Shown here piece by piece: positions 47,163 through 59,967 of a DNA stretch of 64,000 nt (positions are counted from its first letter, which is position 1; every line of letters starts with the position of its first letter). The translations under genes were made by a program, and so were the position numbers. The stretch spans positions 17,001 to 81,000 of the forward strand of contig JADWOT020001619.1 in assembly GCA_036345935.2 (NCBI GenBank), read 5' to 3'. This DNA is from Taenia hydatigena (lineage: Eukaryota > Platyhelminthes > Cestoda > Cyclophyllidea > Taeniidae). The notes beneath the pieces were generated by a model, which was not told where the DNA came from, did not search any database, and worked only from the letters and a program-made list of their open reading frames with translations.

Positions 47163-50100
47163 GCAGCCTTTCGATCCTTACTCCCATCACCATATCTCGC
47201 CAATGCAAGTGTGAGGAGGCTGTTTGCGATGAAAGAGCTGCAAATTCTAAGCTAGCATGAAGTAAGTCTAAAACCGCTGGATGGACGAACTTGGGGTCTG
47301 CTTCAGTGGACTATTTTTAAGGGCATAAAGCTACTGTCAAGCAGCATTGTCCTGATGTGGTGGATCTCGAACGCTGACGATTTGTCCCTCTGATTTTGGG
47401 CACTCGTAATCATTAAAAAATGCTGCTGAAAAAATCTGCATTACAGCACTCATTAATGTTTTACTTGAAGGCACCCAGCCGTAATTTTGATTTGAGCGCA
47501 GCGAAAATCCATCTTTTAGTAACTTATAATTGCTTGCATTATTTTAATAAAATCGCTATCAAAACCCGTTTAGAAGGACTCTACTACTCGACCATTTCCA
47601 TATCGCTGCTTCTCATCTCTCTATTTACGGTCTGATGGGTTTATTCAAAAATGGGGACCCACAGAACTCAAGCAGGCCTCTTGTCTCTATTTATGCATTT
47701 ATGAGCAAATTTTTGTAGTGAAACAGATGTTCTGTTTAAGGTTCAGATAATTAGGACCTCAATAAGGAGATCATTGTTGCCGAAATTAACGAATTTGACT
47801 CCATGGTGACCATCTAAGGTACTTAAGGCGATTTAGTACGTTTCATTGCAAAATGAGGAAAAAGCGGATGAACGTAGGGCATTAGCCAGGGAATAGGTAC
47901 TTTTGAGCACCAAACCTTCTTATCTTTACAAATATGAATGCATGTATCCAAAAAGTAAAAATAAACTTTAAAATGAGGTTCATGTTCTTTTGCCGGCCCG
48001 ATTTTCATGCAGGATCATTCACATGCTCGAAATAAAGTGAGTAACAAGACTGATATCGACAGTAGCATTGCTTCGAGAAAGTACCAGGCCTATGCGTTAG
48101 ATTTGGAGTAGATTCTAAAGCATGATCTTTTTTAACGTGTTTACAATATCGCGAACCCGAATTCTACAGACACTGATGTTGACAACGAGATCAAACAGTT
48201 AGTTAGATTGTGCATGTCTTTGATGGGAAGGTCTTTTAAGACCATGAAGAAAGTTTCGGAATGCAACGAAACTAAGAGGTGAAGTGTAACCCTAAATTAG
48301 AGGGCCTAGAGACTCTACAAGTGATGACTGATGGTATCATTTCCAACTGATAATAAGAATGAATTTTTGGGCAGAGCCCTCGAAAGTTAGGTTGATTATA
48401 GCATCAAAATTTAGCAACTTCTTACGGTACATACGGCAAGGAATATCGTCTCATTCCCCAAGCATATGATAAAGAATTTATCTCCTGTCAAAATTGTGTT
48501 GGCTATTGGCTTCATCGCCTTCAAATTCGGATGGCATTGTTACTCAGGGACATTCGTCACAGCGCATTCTTAAACTACAATCGCAACTGTGATGGTATTG
48601 TAATGCCTGGAACCAACGATAATCCATGCATGGATTTATGCGTCAGTGAAAACGACCAAATGTGTCATCCTCGTAAAATATCCTAGAGCATGAAAGTGCG
48701 TTGGTTGTAGAAAGCCGTTTTAACTGCAGCTTTATTTCCACAATTAATGGCAGGGCTGCCAGAAAGTAATGATTTAGCTTTGACGAAATGGATGCTGAAT
48801 GATGCCAATCGTCAATGCTCATTTGCTAAACAAATGTCTCTTCATTTACCCATTTTCCATCACAAGTGAAAGCAAAAATAGTCCTATTTTGGAATTCGTG
48901 AAAGCAGTCATGCAAAGACGCAAACGGAAAAAAATTAATGAATGAAGTGTGTGATGCCAGTGACTATGCCTGCTAATGCTCTTGAGTACACTAGGAGGTA
49001 CTCAAAAAGGTACTTTAGCACGAGGTTTGCACTTCCTGCCGCTTCTCGCCAAAAAGTGCATTTGAACAAGCATGTACAGCATCAAGTCAGTTGGGAAGGT
49101 GGATTCATTTTAGCAAATGCAGCGATGCCACCGGAATAAAGCATACTTGCTATTTCAAAGTGCGAATAAAACAGGTACGAAACTATCGGCCTGTGAGCAT
49201 TTGCCAGTAAAGTTTATCCACCTCACACGTCGCAAACCGATCTAAGGTGGGCTATTTTCACTGTTAGTGCAAATTTATTATTTTTTTTCAAAATGAAGCT
49301 AAGAGGCTACATCGAAAACACTTAAACTTGTAGTCAACAAATCAAATTTTTCATCTCTGGTGCTGTAGGCTTTGGCATAAATTTCTCGAATAAGAAATAA
49401 TTTTCGATGTGTTGGAATTGCACTTTTAACTATTTAAGGCTTTAGTCACGTCGACAAAGCCTTTAAGCCCATAAACCTAACATGAATGTCTTTACACGAC
49501 AGTCGCTACAAGGCATTCAACATTTCTAAAGCAGCAGAATGGAACTGGTCTGTTAGTGACATCGCACACATGAACATTAATAAGTCAGCATCTCAACTAC
49601 TATCGATGCAGTAAAAACGGCTTTTGACTAAATTTGAAGTTTTCTGTTAACAAAAGCAGATATCTATTTGATCAGACTGAGGGCTGAAACGAGTAACTGC
49701 CCACATTAGCAGCCTTACTAGAGATATTCGCCTACCAAACTATTTATATGGGCCAAAGCCCTTTTGACAATGCTATCATAAAAACAACAACTTGTGAAGG
49801 AATCGCGCATATATCAAAACTTAACAGATTATTTGGCATTTGGTTATCGGCAGGACTCAAACGACAGTATTCATAGCATCACACAGCAGGCCGTTATTTT
49901 GACAGGACTGCATGCAGAACCAAGTCACTGGAGAGCTTTCGAGATAGACATCAATGCCACTTAAATCACGGCAACCGAATGGTATTCAGACACATAAGTG
50001 ATTCAGTTTGCCACTGCTACAAAATATCCACACAGTAAGGCGTAATAATAGTCGTTCTACAAGGCAAAGGCAGTTCCTTTACAAAACTCGTCATTACTTT

Positions 50101-50453
50101 GCAACAAAATTAATATGTGACTATTCTCTCAGAACAGGACACGCAGATGAAAAGAACGCACAAACTACTGCGCATTCTACTACCCAGTATGCTCGACTGT
50201 TACGTATGTTTGGTCTACTCCCTTTCATTTCCCTTATTCACAATGGCGGAGCACAACGTCAGCGACGATGTAACATAGCCTAGTACAGAAAAGGTTAGAG
50301 CAGCACGTTGCAGCACAGAATACTATTTCCATTCCTTTTGTCTTAGAGCAACTCAGCTACTCACAGGGATATGCACCAGAACAAATGGAGCACCTCCAAA
50401 GGCATTCAACAGCGAGTCTCCCAATCCAACCCAGATCCTCCTTTGCGTCTTCT

Positions 50454-50543
50454 AGGCCCTCGCAGAGCCAGCCAAATACTTTCAGCCCGAACTGCACCGA
50501 TTCTTGCCATACAAGGCAAGAACCAAAAACGTTAACAAGCGCA
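50454..50543 (-). ncRNA. Candidate spliced-leader RNA gene, right copy
   Basis: Minus-strand partner of 26279-26381. The putative exon (50543 down to 50508) differs at only 2 of 36 positions. The first hairpin is fully Watson-Crick (CTTGCC with GGCAAG), where the left copy has two G-T wobbles. The donor is therefore GCAAGA rather than GTGAGT. The second hairpin is kept (CAGT/GCTG), 12 nt between it and the Sm-like site are missing, and AGTATTTGG and the GGCTCT/AGGGCC hairpin are unchanged. The GC donor makes this copy more likely a pseudogene. Confidence 0.33.
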
Positions 50544-50992
50544 GGTCCTCCTTCAGAGTCGCTGGCTCTCAAAGACTTGCCTTCAGACCTTTTCTCACAT
50601 TTTCCTGCCCCATTAGATAACGCTTGTTAAAACTATGCAGCGGCTTTTATATATAGCACATTACTTGCACAAAACCGTTCTCATTTGTTACACAACTGCC
50701 ACCGAACTCCTCCCTGCTTGTAGCAATTTATGTCATCGACTAACTACCCCATCAATACTATTGTTATACTGGTGAGGGCACGCCTCCATCCGCGCCACCT
50801 GACAGCGAACTATGCATGCTCTTCTGTATGAACAATTAAACGGGCTATGGCTTTGCTTTAAGAAGCCTGGATTTGCAGTCTAAAAACAATCTTGATTGGA
50901 TTTAGTTTGAGCTATCAAGGACTCTGTTTCATCTGCAAAGACCGATGCAATTTCGTGCTGCTTTTATAGATTATTTGGCTCCAGCACGCTTT

Positions 50993-51017
50993 AGTGTGTG
51001 TGAGTGTGTGTGTGTGA
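50993..51017. repeat. (GT)n microsatellite
   Basis: Imperfect GT run in the outer right arm; the mirror position in the left arm has no equivalent pure run (a short CACACACAC at about 25835). Confidence 0.7.
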
Positions 51018-51459
51018 GGAATAAGAGTGTCACTCTTCACCTTACAGCAAGTTCTTCTCTGGCTCTTGGGTGCTGGATCCACGATTAATCTATCTAATGA
51101 CATAAAAGCTGATGATGGAGCATTGGCAAAGCGAGAATAAGAATCTGACTTGGCGTGCAATTCGTTTCTGCTTAGTCAACCAACATGGAGAAGACTGTGC
51201 AATGTGTAGAGACCCAATCACTGCTATCGCTCCCATCACACATCTAAGCCACATTGTTAATTCATTTGTAAGTGAATAGGATCTTCGGTGCATGGCTGTC
51301 CTGTGATGACCACCAAGATTAGTATAACAGAGTTCACTTGACATCTGGCTTGTAGACCGCTCAAGCTGGTAGAAGGGAATGAAAGTCAGCGTTTGATCAA
51401 TTGCCAGCAGATCTTGTCAGATTCATGCTGACTGCTGACTGGACTGTCTTAAAACATGG

Positions 51460-51725
51460 TCCAGATCATCATGGGCGAGTATCGACCGTTACATTAAGAC
51501 GACGCTCGAACGATGAAAGCAGAAGACTAATCGATGATGGTAGTTGGTGCTGTTAAGGAAAAAAAGATTTCGCTATACTTTTTAGTACAGTCTCCTATCA
51601 TAAAAACGTAAAATTAGGATTCTCTGATGCTTTTTTTATTCTTAACAAACAATAGCAGTGCATTAAGGTACGAATGGCTCCTCATCAACACAAGTGTTTA
51701 TTACAGCCAAGCAGGACACTACTAT
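51460..51725 (-). repeat. Kinase 3' flank segment, inverted copy
   Basis: Reverse complement of about 25.12-25.40 kb. It shares the AATGGCTCCTCATCAACAC block and the region before it. Confidence 0.6.
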
Positions 51726-51893
51726 CAACACACAAGATTAAAGTTGAAAACTGTTACATTGGTTGGAGACCAAATGCAGCTGACCGATTTCTTAAGTCAA
51801 ATTTAGGGGTTAATTGATAAAGCAGTTGCTTTGCCTTTTCATAAGAGAGCCTCTTCCTGCACACCGACGCAGCAAATGTAGATCCACCATAAG

Positions 51894-53079
51894 TCACTTA
51901 TTATACTCTATTGTAAACGAAGTATCCCCTACTTCATGCTGCTTTAGCTCAAAACACACCGATTTGTCAACATCAACAGCCTGCTTTTCATTAGAGCCAT
52001 GGGTTATTGGATGAGGTGAGGAGTGATGAAGTCAAAATTGGCGAACAGTTCATCGATCCCCTTGGCTGTCAGTCCAACCCTTGTCGGACCCTTGCAATTT
52101 GGTGAGATTGGCACAACACGACGCACAACATGCCTGTCATGAGTGTCTCGAGGATGTCTGCTAATCAGTGGCATATTCCTATCGGATACAGTCGCTAGTA
52201 GCATAAAACCGTTGGAGTCTAGGCCATATTGCGCCTTTGCTGCTAAGGTTTTTAACTTGGATGGTCAGTACGGTGGTTTCATTTTACAAGTTACTACTTC
52301 CTTCCAGTCAACGTTTTTGAAGAACTCAGGACGCTTTACACAAGCAGCGTCTACACGCTTGTTGTGATTGGGTGTGAGGCAAACCTTGAAGAACTTGCGT
52401 AGAGATGCGGTGACGTTTGGCAAACGGCTAGTCATGAAACGGCACGTGCGCAACCAGTCCTGAGCAGTGGCATGGCCGTACATGACACAGGCGGTGAGAA
52501 TGCCCGAGGCTCCAGACTTCCACCTTCGTCGTGATTTCCACTCCTTTCTTCACTTCAGGCGCCATGTTAAGGGTGTTCCAGTGAAGTCTATCTTCTTGGG
52601 AGGCCCCGCCCTTTGCGACACGTCATATGAACGATCAAAGCCAGTAGTGAAAATGTGACCCGAGTCGACAATAAGCATATTGGCGGGCTTGATATCCAAG
52701 TAGACGATGAGCATGGCATGAAGATGCTTCAGACCACTGATGATCTCGCAGCTGTAAAATATTGCGTGCTGTTCACTGAGGAGACCAACGGGTGAGATGA
52801 GATCCTGCAGGTCGAACCCGCTTCCCTTGTGCAGCACAAGGGCTGGAGCCTCGTAACTAAAGACAGCGACTGCTCCTCCTCCCTAGCGAGCCGCACGAGG
52901 ATGTGGTGTTCTCGAAGAGCGCACTGCAGAGCAGATCTGTTTTGCAAGTGGAAGCACTTCAATGCACAAGTCATAGCTGTCGTGACCACGTCCCGTCTTC
53001 GAGTGTAGGCTACCTCATAGACAAGGGAAGAGGACCCTTGAGAAATTAACTTCACCGCAACAAACTCACTAGCCTCCAT
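51894..53079 (-). pseudogene. AGC-type protein kinase pseudogene, right copy
   Basis: Starts at ATG 53079 with an intact N-lobe: ISQGSSSLVYEV (glycine loop), CALKCF (ATP-binding Lys), ALREHHIL (helix-C Glu). Then comes a frameshift before YEAPALV. The catalytic loop is VYLDIKPANML (Asp kept, His-Arg changed), the DFG region TTGFDRS, then two more frameshifts around MAPEV and GILTACVMYG. Then follow FFKNVDWKEVV..CKMKPP and the tail GLTAKGIDELFANFDF, resembling an AGC FxxF hydrophobic motif with an acidic residue. Fewer stops but more frameshifts than the left copy, so the two decayed independently. No introns. Confidence 0.75.
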
Positions 53080-53415
53080 GCCTTTTATTCACGCAACGCT
53101 GACTCGTCTGTCGATCGATGACCTCAAAGGCTGCATAATTGCCAAATGTACATCTAGTGTAAGCCAATCTGATTTGACTTTGCTTCCTATTCTGTCGTCG
53201 CGTTCAATTTTCATCCCTGACGGTGCGCCAACAATGGTGGTACCGTAGGAATGGTAATGAGTTGTTCAGCATTATACATGCCCTATTAGTCCACCATTTT
53301 AAGCTGGACAGTAAATGAGTGCCAAGCATAAATTCTTTGCGACACTAACTCAGCCATAGCCTTAAGAGCCCTAAAGATATGTTTAAGCTAGGATTAACAA
53401 TAGGTTGCTTGTATT

Positions 53416-53950
53416 TTGTTGAAATTATTTTGGAGTCCTCTTTATTACGTCAACAGATACCCTGGCTGGAAGACGAGATACCACGACTCCCTTGATGCAA
53501 TTCAGGAACGGATGATGACCTACGAGAAAGCCCGCAACTACAGTCAGCTTGTGCATCTCACACTCTATGCCGTCGTCGAACTTAATCCACTAGTTGGAAT
53601 CGGCAACTTACCAGAATGTGTCAAATGTGTTACCGTTTTCTCGTCGAAGCAGTAGTAAGGACGGTGTGTCCCAACACTTGGTATTCCGTGCGTAACAGGG
53701 TGCACAAATTGTGGGTTGGGTGTAGGCAGCAGTCACTTTACTCGGCGTCGGCCAACATTCTGTGCTAAAAAAAATAGCAGCATTTATTGCAGATTACAGG
53801 AGAATGTATTGGTGGTGCCATTCGCACCACATCGGACGAGTACCCGGCAGAGTACGTAACTTGTGGCGGCACTCATGTAGTGCCAACCAACCTAGTGAGT
53901 CATATTGTTTACCAGTCGGAACGGTTACGTTGCTTCTCCTCCCCAGCTAG
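53416..53950 (+). pseudogene. Unidentified conserved segment, right copy
   Basis: Frame 53416-53655 keeps VNRYPGWKTRYHDSLDAIQ and continues open past LVHL to GIGNLPECVKC and a TAG, where the left copy is frame-shifted. Frame 53762-53950 shares ADYRRMYWW. Orientation is divergent from the kinase pseudogene 340 bp away, as on the left. Unknown family. Confidence 0.4.
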
Positions 53951-54729
53951 GCCAGCATAGGTTACGTCATATTTATTTTGAATTCCGAGTTGTGATTAAA
54001 CGGTCCAGGCATTCGAATGCGACCATGTCACGAAGGATGGATCAGCAACGTTAGGCCACCACATCTGTCCAACAGGACTGTCCAGGTGTCAAATGACCGA
54101 GTAGCTGTTACCGTGTGAGGTGCGTTTATTTGTTGAAGAGACGAATACCTGCACATTTCATGATTCGCTAGCTGTGATGCATTACAAGCTCAGACAACCT
54201 GGAGATGTCACGTCGGTGGTAGGCGGTACATGCTAGGGTGCTATTATGACCTGACAAAAGCCAGCGCTCACCCGGATTTGCCAAATTTGCTTCAAAACTT
54301 TTGTGTTACATTTAAACATAAAATAAACTAGAACGGCTACTTTAATGCCATCACAATAGCTTTGATCTACCCACAAAGTGAGATTACTATTCTTTTCATA
54401 TTCCATTTATTTTCCCGTAACATTCCTGCCAGAAAACCTCCCTTGTTCTAATGTTCTCAAGCTGTTCTTTCACCCGTCTAACAGCGGAATGTTTTCAAAA
54501 CGAATAGATTACTTAAGCAATGGATGACAGATCAAATGCCGCCTGTCCTTCTATGGCCCACTACTCCACCTATCCAACCAGCAAGGAGAGAACACACCTA
54601 GCCTGCGCCAAGCATGCTTACACCTTTGTCTTAGAACCTCGTTGCTCTCATTATTGCCACTAAGACCTCCTCAAGCTCTTCCACGATGTTAAGCTACTCC
54701 TGTGTTTTGACTATATGGCTCTCCTTGGC

Positions 54730-54990
54730 TGCAATATGCGTTTGTGTTAATGAAGGGATTCTTGCACCTTGATGCACAAAAATTATTTGGAGGGATTCAA
54801 AACGACTCTTAGCGAAGCCTACCTCACCAGTTTGTGATTCGATGGCAGTTTTGAAACACTTTTTAAGAAAGACAAGACCAACTCTATCATTCGAGTGCCT
54901 TCCTTTATCGATTGTGACTACTTATATACATTGGTCTTTTTCTGCCACCTCTCAAGTCGTTTGTGCAGTATCACGTCAGTGTGATGACTA
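54730..54990 (+). repeat. Third copy of kinase flank segment
   Basis: GGCTGCAATATGCGTTTGTGTTAATGAAGGG, then GATGCACAAA..ATTATTTGGAG and GCGAAGCCTA, align with 25.13-25.24 kb in the same orientation. It lies outside the palindrome. Confidence 0.55.
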
Positions 54991-56097
54991 AGCCCTACCT
55001 CAACATCAACAACGCCACAGTTATAAGTCACCTTTAAAAGCGACAATGTTTGGTGACGATTCGCCCGATACGTTGTACTTGTAGTTAGCGCAATGTCATT
55101 TCCTCCCTCGAGAGCTCCAATATCAATAAAAGGGTGTACTGGGCGTCATAACACCTGCAGGCTGTCATGTGAATTGGTTAACGCAAAATGCTCCATGCGC
55201 CCGCCCTTTGCATACACTGCCACAGCCAGAGCGCCATTTATAATTTTCTCCTAATTGAAATCATTGATGGACAGCGCATTCCCCTTTTTGGACTCTCCTA
55301 GACTCTCTAGGTGCCATCTGTGCTTTGCTATAACCCTAGCCCTTGCCAGAAGTACCCAACTCATAATGAACAACCACCTCTTTGCAAGAAGTAGCATCAC
55401 AAACAAGTAAGTGCATATGTAGGTTGGTATGCAGGCTTGCCAACATTGACAGCGAACTGTAAAAAATGAGTTTACAAACACAAGGAATCTGTTGCTTGTA
55501 ACTACCTTTTATTTTGGTAACAAGGCTTCGCAAAATAGGTGCGTGGACCATTCTACCTTTCCAGAGTGCCCCTCGGTTGTAAGCTGATGCGATGGACTTC
55601 TCTGAGATGCATTTTGACACACTCCAGATAAATTTCGCGTAATTAGTTGTGTAAGGCCTCCCATCAACAAATAAAATTATATTGCGATTGAACGGAGCAC
55701 AACTGCCAACACACGAAATTATATTTCAGATCGCTACATTTATCAGAGGTTTCGTTTAGCTGACAGATTTATTAAGCCTAAAGTGGTGGTTGATTGTTGA
55801 AACAGCCGCTTTGCCATTGCAGGAGAGAAGCACTTTCTGCTTACCAACTCAGTTTACATAATTATCGATTGCCTCGTCACAGTGCTAACGAAATATCCTC
55901 CATAAGACACTTATTTAACTCGAGCATATTATATTAGGACGAATCACTCGTACACGACACACAGCAAAAGGGAAATGAGTCTAATACATGCAGAACTCAT
56001 ACGTGTAAATAATGTTAGCTTCCAAACGAAGGAATGAATGACAGCTCATTTTGCAGTCACCAGAGGCATGCATGAGTTCAAGGTGTGACTCGGCTGG

Positions 56098-56145
56098 CTC
56101 ACCACATCTTCGCGTGACTCGCTACGAAAGCGCAGTCATGATTTT
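56098..56145 (+). pseudogene. Kinase N-lobe fragment in opposite orientation
   Basis: CACCACATCTTCGCGTGACTCGCTACGAAAGCGCAGTC matches the plus-strand reading of the LREHHILVRLA region, whereas the neighbouring fragment matches on the minus strand. A short inverted scrap. Confidence 0.35.
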
Positions 56146-56199
56146 CCAACATTTTTCTTCAAAGCAGCCGAATTCACAGTGTTTCAGCATTTGCGATGC

Positions 56200-56930
56200 T
56201 TAAAGGAAAAGTTAGCGAGTCTGTGACACAGTACCGCCTACCGAATTTTAACTTCCACATGATGCACATTCCTATCACTGTTCCTATTCTGACCATTGGT
56301 CCTCCCATGTGATTTATTGTGGGCATGGACGCTGAGCACAAGGCACGCCGGATGAGTGAACAGAATCAGAGATGGGAAGGTAGTCAGAATCAACGATGAG
56401 CCTAGTGGTGAGACACGTGGGCGACGCGGATGGCCAGCAGATGCCTTAGACGTAGATTAAGTTTCCTCTCTAGCGAGGAAGCCAGCAGGTCGCAGCACAA
56501 ATGTCGGAGCCTAAATGGATTCAAAACTTTGCAGCTAAGGGTTGAGAAACGTGGTTGAACTTTCACTTAAGCGAGCCACGCGAGCATGCATATCCCTCGA
56601 AGAGCACAGCGTGCAGCAAATTCGATTTGCAGGCAAAATCGTGGACTTTGGCACCAACGAAGATTTTGCACTGCAACCTCATTTCATCGTGTTAAATGAG
56701 GAGTTCTGTATGCCGAAATGATGATCGCGATGGGGAGCAGACTGCTAAGCGACCAGAAGTAAACTGGTTTAATACTCTGAAACGATACGTGCTCAGTATA
56801 TGAGTCAAAGTCAGTAGAGTTAATCAGAGCAGAAATTCGGCCAGCATTGGCATCGTTCACCATGAACGATGCTGTAAGTCTGTCCACTCTGAATTTCCGG
56901 GCGAGCACAACTGACACAAACTCTGCGATG
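56200..56930 (-). pseudogene. Kinase fragment, third copy
   Basis: Matches the right-arm kinase in the same text orientation: 56395-56450 with the catalytic-loop region (GACG..GATG..AGATGC.T.AGAC), 56590-56640 with the N-lobe (CTCGAAGAGC.CA..GCAG, GATTTGCAGG), and about 56905-56930 with the sequence at the start codon. Heavily decayed; no open kinase frame remains. Confidence 0.45.
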
Positions 56931-59587
56931 AATTGATAGTCAGTTGCGCTCAGCTAAGATCCGAGCAGTGGAGCACAAATGCCGCTGTACCTCATTGCAT
57001 GCATTCATTTTAGCAGCTGATGCAACGGGTTGTTGTTGTACGCATTGTGAATGCCAACAAGAATAAAAGTGACTTTCTTGTAAGAGTAAACAGACCTTTT
57101 TTAAGCATCATTCGCATTCAGCAGTAGAATGGAGGGATCGTTAGAGATGGGAAGCACAGCACTATCAAACATTAAAAAAAGATGAGTAAATTACCCTTCG
57201 AAGTGACATTATGGGCTTGATTTGCATGGGATTGTGCACCTTCTTGGTGGTACTGCGTTGTGTTGTAGAGATTTCCCGCCTCTGCATTTGCAGGTGCAGA
57301 AGATAGCTAATGGACTTGCGTCAAATACCTGTGGGGTGTCCAGGCAAGAACATCCTTATAAGGCGAACGTCGTATCACAAACACTGGGAGAGAATGCACG
57401 CATTTAGACCACGTGTTGATTACTGTAAAATTGACACAAGCATGGCGTTTTTCCATTGCTACTTGGTATAGTAACTTAAGTCCTCTAACCATCGATGTGG
57501 GACGAAGCTGTTGGCAAAACCAATGTCAAATTGAGCTGATATTGTCATTAAAAAGATTTGGTTAGTTGGCATTGCAGTTGTATTAAGCATTGCTAGTCTC
57601 AATGAAAATAGTTTTTACCCTGATTCCTAATCAGAGTATGGCAGGCAGCCATTGTAGTCGCCTTAAGCACCCTTCATAGTAGCTTCTAATGCATATGTAA
57701 TAACGATGCATGCAATTTCGGAAAAAACTGTGTTAGGATAGTTAAATTCGACAGCACTTGTCATAATGCTCTAAGCGCATCGCAACCATAGCTACTATTG
57801 CCTTTAAAAAACGCTTCGTAATCCAATATGGCTCATCATAAACACGGAGTTGAAGTGGACAAGAATGGCGACGGCTAGACATTGACACCTATCAAGGAAT
57901 TGGCATTTTTAGCATTCGTTGCATGATTATACTTGCTTCCGGGACCAAGAATGACATGAGACGTGGCACACGAAACTTGCCGTCATCGCCAAGTCATCTA
58001 TTTCACACAGCTTTTTCGCATTTGCTTTCGCAAATGCACATGAGTAACAGGAACAACTAAGCGGTCCTCCCTCTTGCAAAGGCATCACTTTGACTCTTTT
58101 CTGCCAACAGCCTCAAGTAAGCGGAAATCGCTTCAAAGTCAATGAGGGAAGGGAGCGATTAGTGAGCTGAGGTGTAGAGCTATGTGTAGGGAGCAAGCGC
58201 TCTGTGGCACTTTTCCTAAAACGGATGGGTCATGTTGCTATCGGTGAAATAAGGCTTGCGTACTTTCTTCTGAAAGCCTGACAAAGTCACTGTCAACCAT
58301 ATGGCATTGTTATTGGACTTCATCTCCTACGACACTTAAAGTATGTTATGATATTATTCTCAAACACAAAAGTTAGGAGAGGAAGAGAAGTGAGACAAGG
58401 GCAGGATGGGGGTGGCACATTAACGCGACTCGTAGTCTCAATAAAGCCCCTGGTGATCTCGAGTGCGACGCAAGTTATCGAACTCGAGATAACATGTATG
58501 TATTAGTAAATGGACGGATTAGTCTTGCAACGTTTAAGCTTCTGAACGGCCAACTGAATCACCAGTCCTCCACCCAAAAAGATTATCAATTAAATTTTGG
58601 GTGCTTCTTTGTTTCGTTTAAAAAAATTCTAAAGAGAGATGAAAACAGATGCATGGGCCTGGAAGAGTTTTTATTAGCAGTCAGTCTATTTCAGTGTTAT
58701 TCTGCCAGTAAAGCAAATCAAACTTTACAACCAAAAGTATGACAGCACTTACCGCCTCTTAGGTTGCATGGCAAGTGCGAAGTGCTCCAATGTCCGCACC
58801 CGCAGTCAACATCCATAAAGCTTTCTTAGTAACGAAGAATTATGCATGCTTGATCACAATTTTGGCCTTTTTAAGTATGATCCACAATTTTAGATGTCAA
58901 ATGTGGCTAATTTGTGGGAAACTACAACCTATTGTTAGGACGTGGCATCACAGAGCAAGTAATTGCGTTGACGTAGTGCAGACATCAGAGTGTGATTAGA
59001 CAGAGGCAGAATAGTTGCATCTAAGTCTTCTCTGCATCTGATGGCTGGGACAGCAGTTGAGTTGATATAGATCCTTGCAAAAAACATGGGATTACTCTTG
59101 CAGCAATATTTTAGTAAGCCTGACTGATGCAATGAAGGCAATCAATGCTTAGCTTTGCGAAGAGAATACGTACGCTTCACCTTGTCACCTCAGGTTGTGA
59201 TAAAACTCCGTTTCTCTGATGGATGGATTGCTTGCGCGCAGTGTTGACTTGCAGCAGAGGCTGCGTTGACAATGGACGCAGGACCTGGGTAGTTTGGCAG
59301 AATGGCTTGGAAAATGAGATGAAAGTAACCGTTCATGGATAAAGTCACTATTAAAGGAGGAAACGCTACGACTCAAATGTTCACTTTGCTTTCACACAAG
59401 ATATCGGGAAAAACTTAATGCAAGGAAGTTTTGACTCCATCTGGAAAATCCCTGTGCTTTCATAAGTAGAGAACTTAGTCAACAAGGGAGCCTGCATTTA
59501 GACCAGATGAAGAACTCAAATACACGCACCTTCGGAAGGAGCACTAAAAATCAAATGATCCAAAAGCCCAAGCAGGTGTCTGAAAGC

Positions 59588-59967
59588 CTAATTTGAAGTT
59601 GGTCTGCCTTCCGTCCATCTTATGGCACGATAGGAGGTGAGGATTATGAAGTCGTAATTGGCAAGAAGCTCAGCTACTAGCCTGGTCCATGTCATATGCC
59701 TGTAGTTTGGTGGCGCTGCCATCAACTGGCCCACACCATGATTGCCATGAAATTCCCAAAGACGTTCATCGGTCGGTAGCATGTGCGCATTGTAAGCAGA
59801 AGCGCAAAAAAATCGAACTTACGCTCTTGTGCCAAACTGCTAAGTGTCAACTGATGTCGGACATCATAAAGCTGGTGACTACACGCCTGCGATTCAGCCT
59901 TTTTAGTTGATGGGTCTTCATGGAAGTAGCAAGCAGCATGTATAGTTACGGTAGCGTGACCTCTCAC
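59588..59967 (-). pseudogene. Kinase C-lobe and tail fragment, fourth copy
   Basis: The minus-strand frame with RGHAT matches YGHAT of the C-lobe. A second frame with TWTRLVAELLANYDFI matches the tail GLTAKGIDELFANFDFI. The frames are offset from each other and the domain between is missing. Confidence 0.5.

Larger units (their letters stand above)
39110..47344 (-). repeat. Inner right arm of palindrome (essentially identical)
   Basis: Reverse complement of 29446-37680. Its outer edge at 47344 is sharp: GCAG followed by sequence that is unrelated for about 60 bases and then resumes as a diverged match (47385-47460 against 29285-29345). Confidence 0.93.
47345..54370 (-). repeat. Outer right arm of large palindrome (diverged)
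   Basis: Inverted counterpart of 22.49-29.45 kb. It lacks about 60 bases present at 29350-29445 and has other small indels. The end near 54.37 kb is gradual, with similarity still visible at AACTTTTGTGTTA..AACATAAAATAAA. Confidence 0.85.

Noticed and set aside
58494..58742. 82-codon ATG ORF
   Set aside because: No domain, no promoter or polyA signal placed like a gene, and composition not unusual; not reported as a gene.
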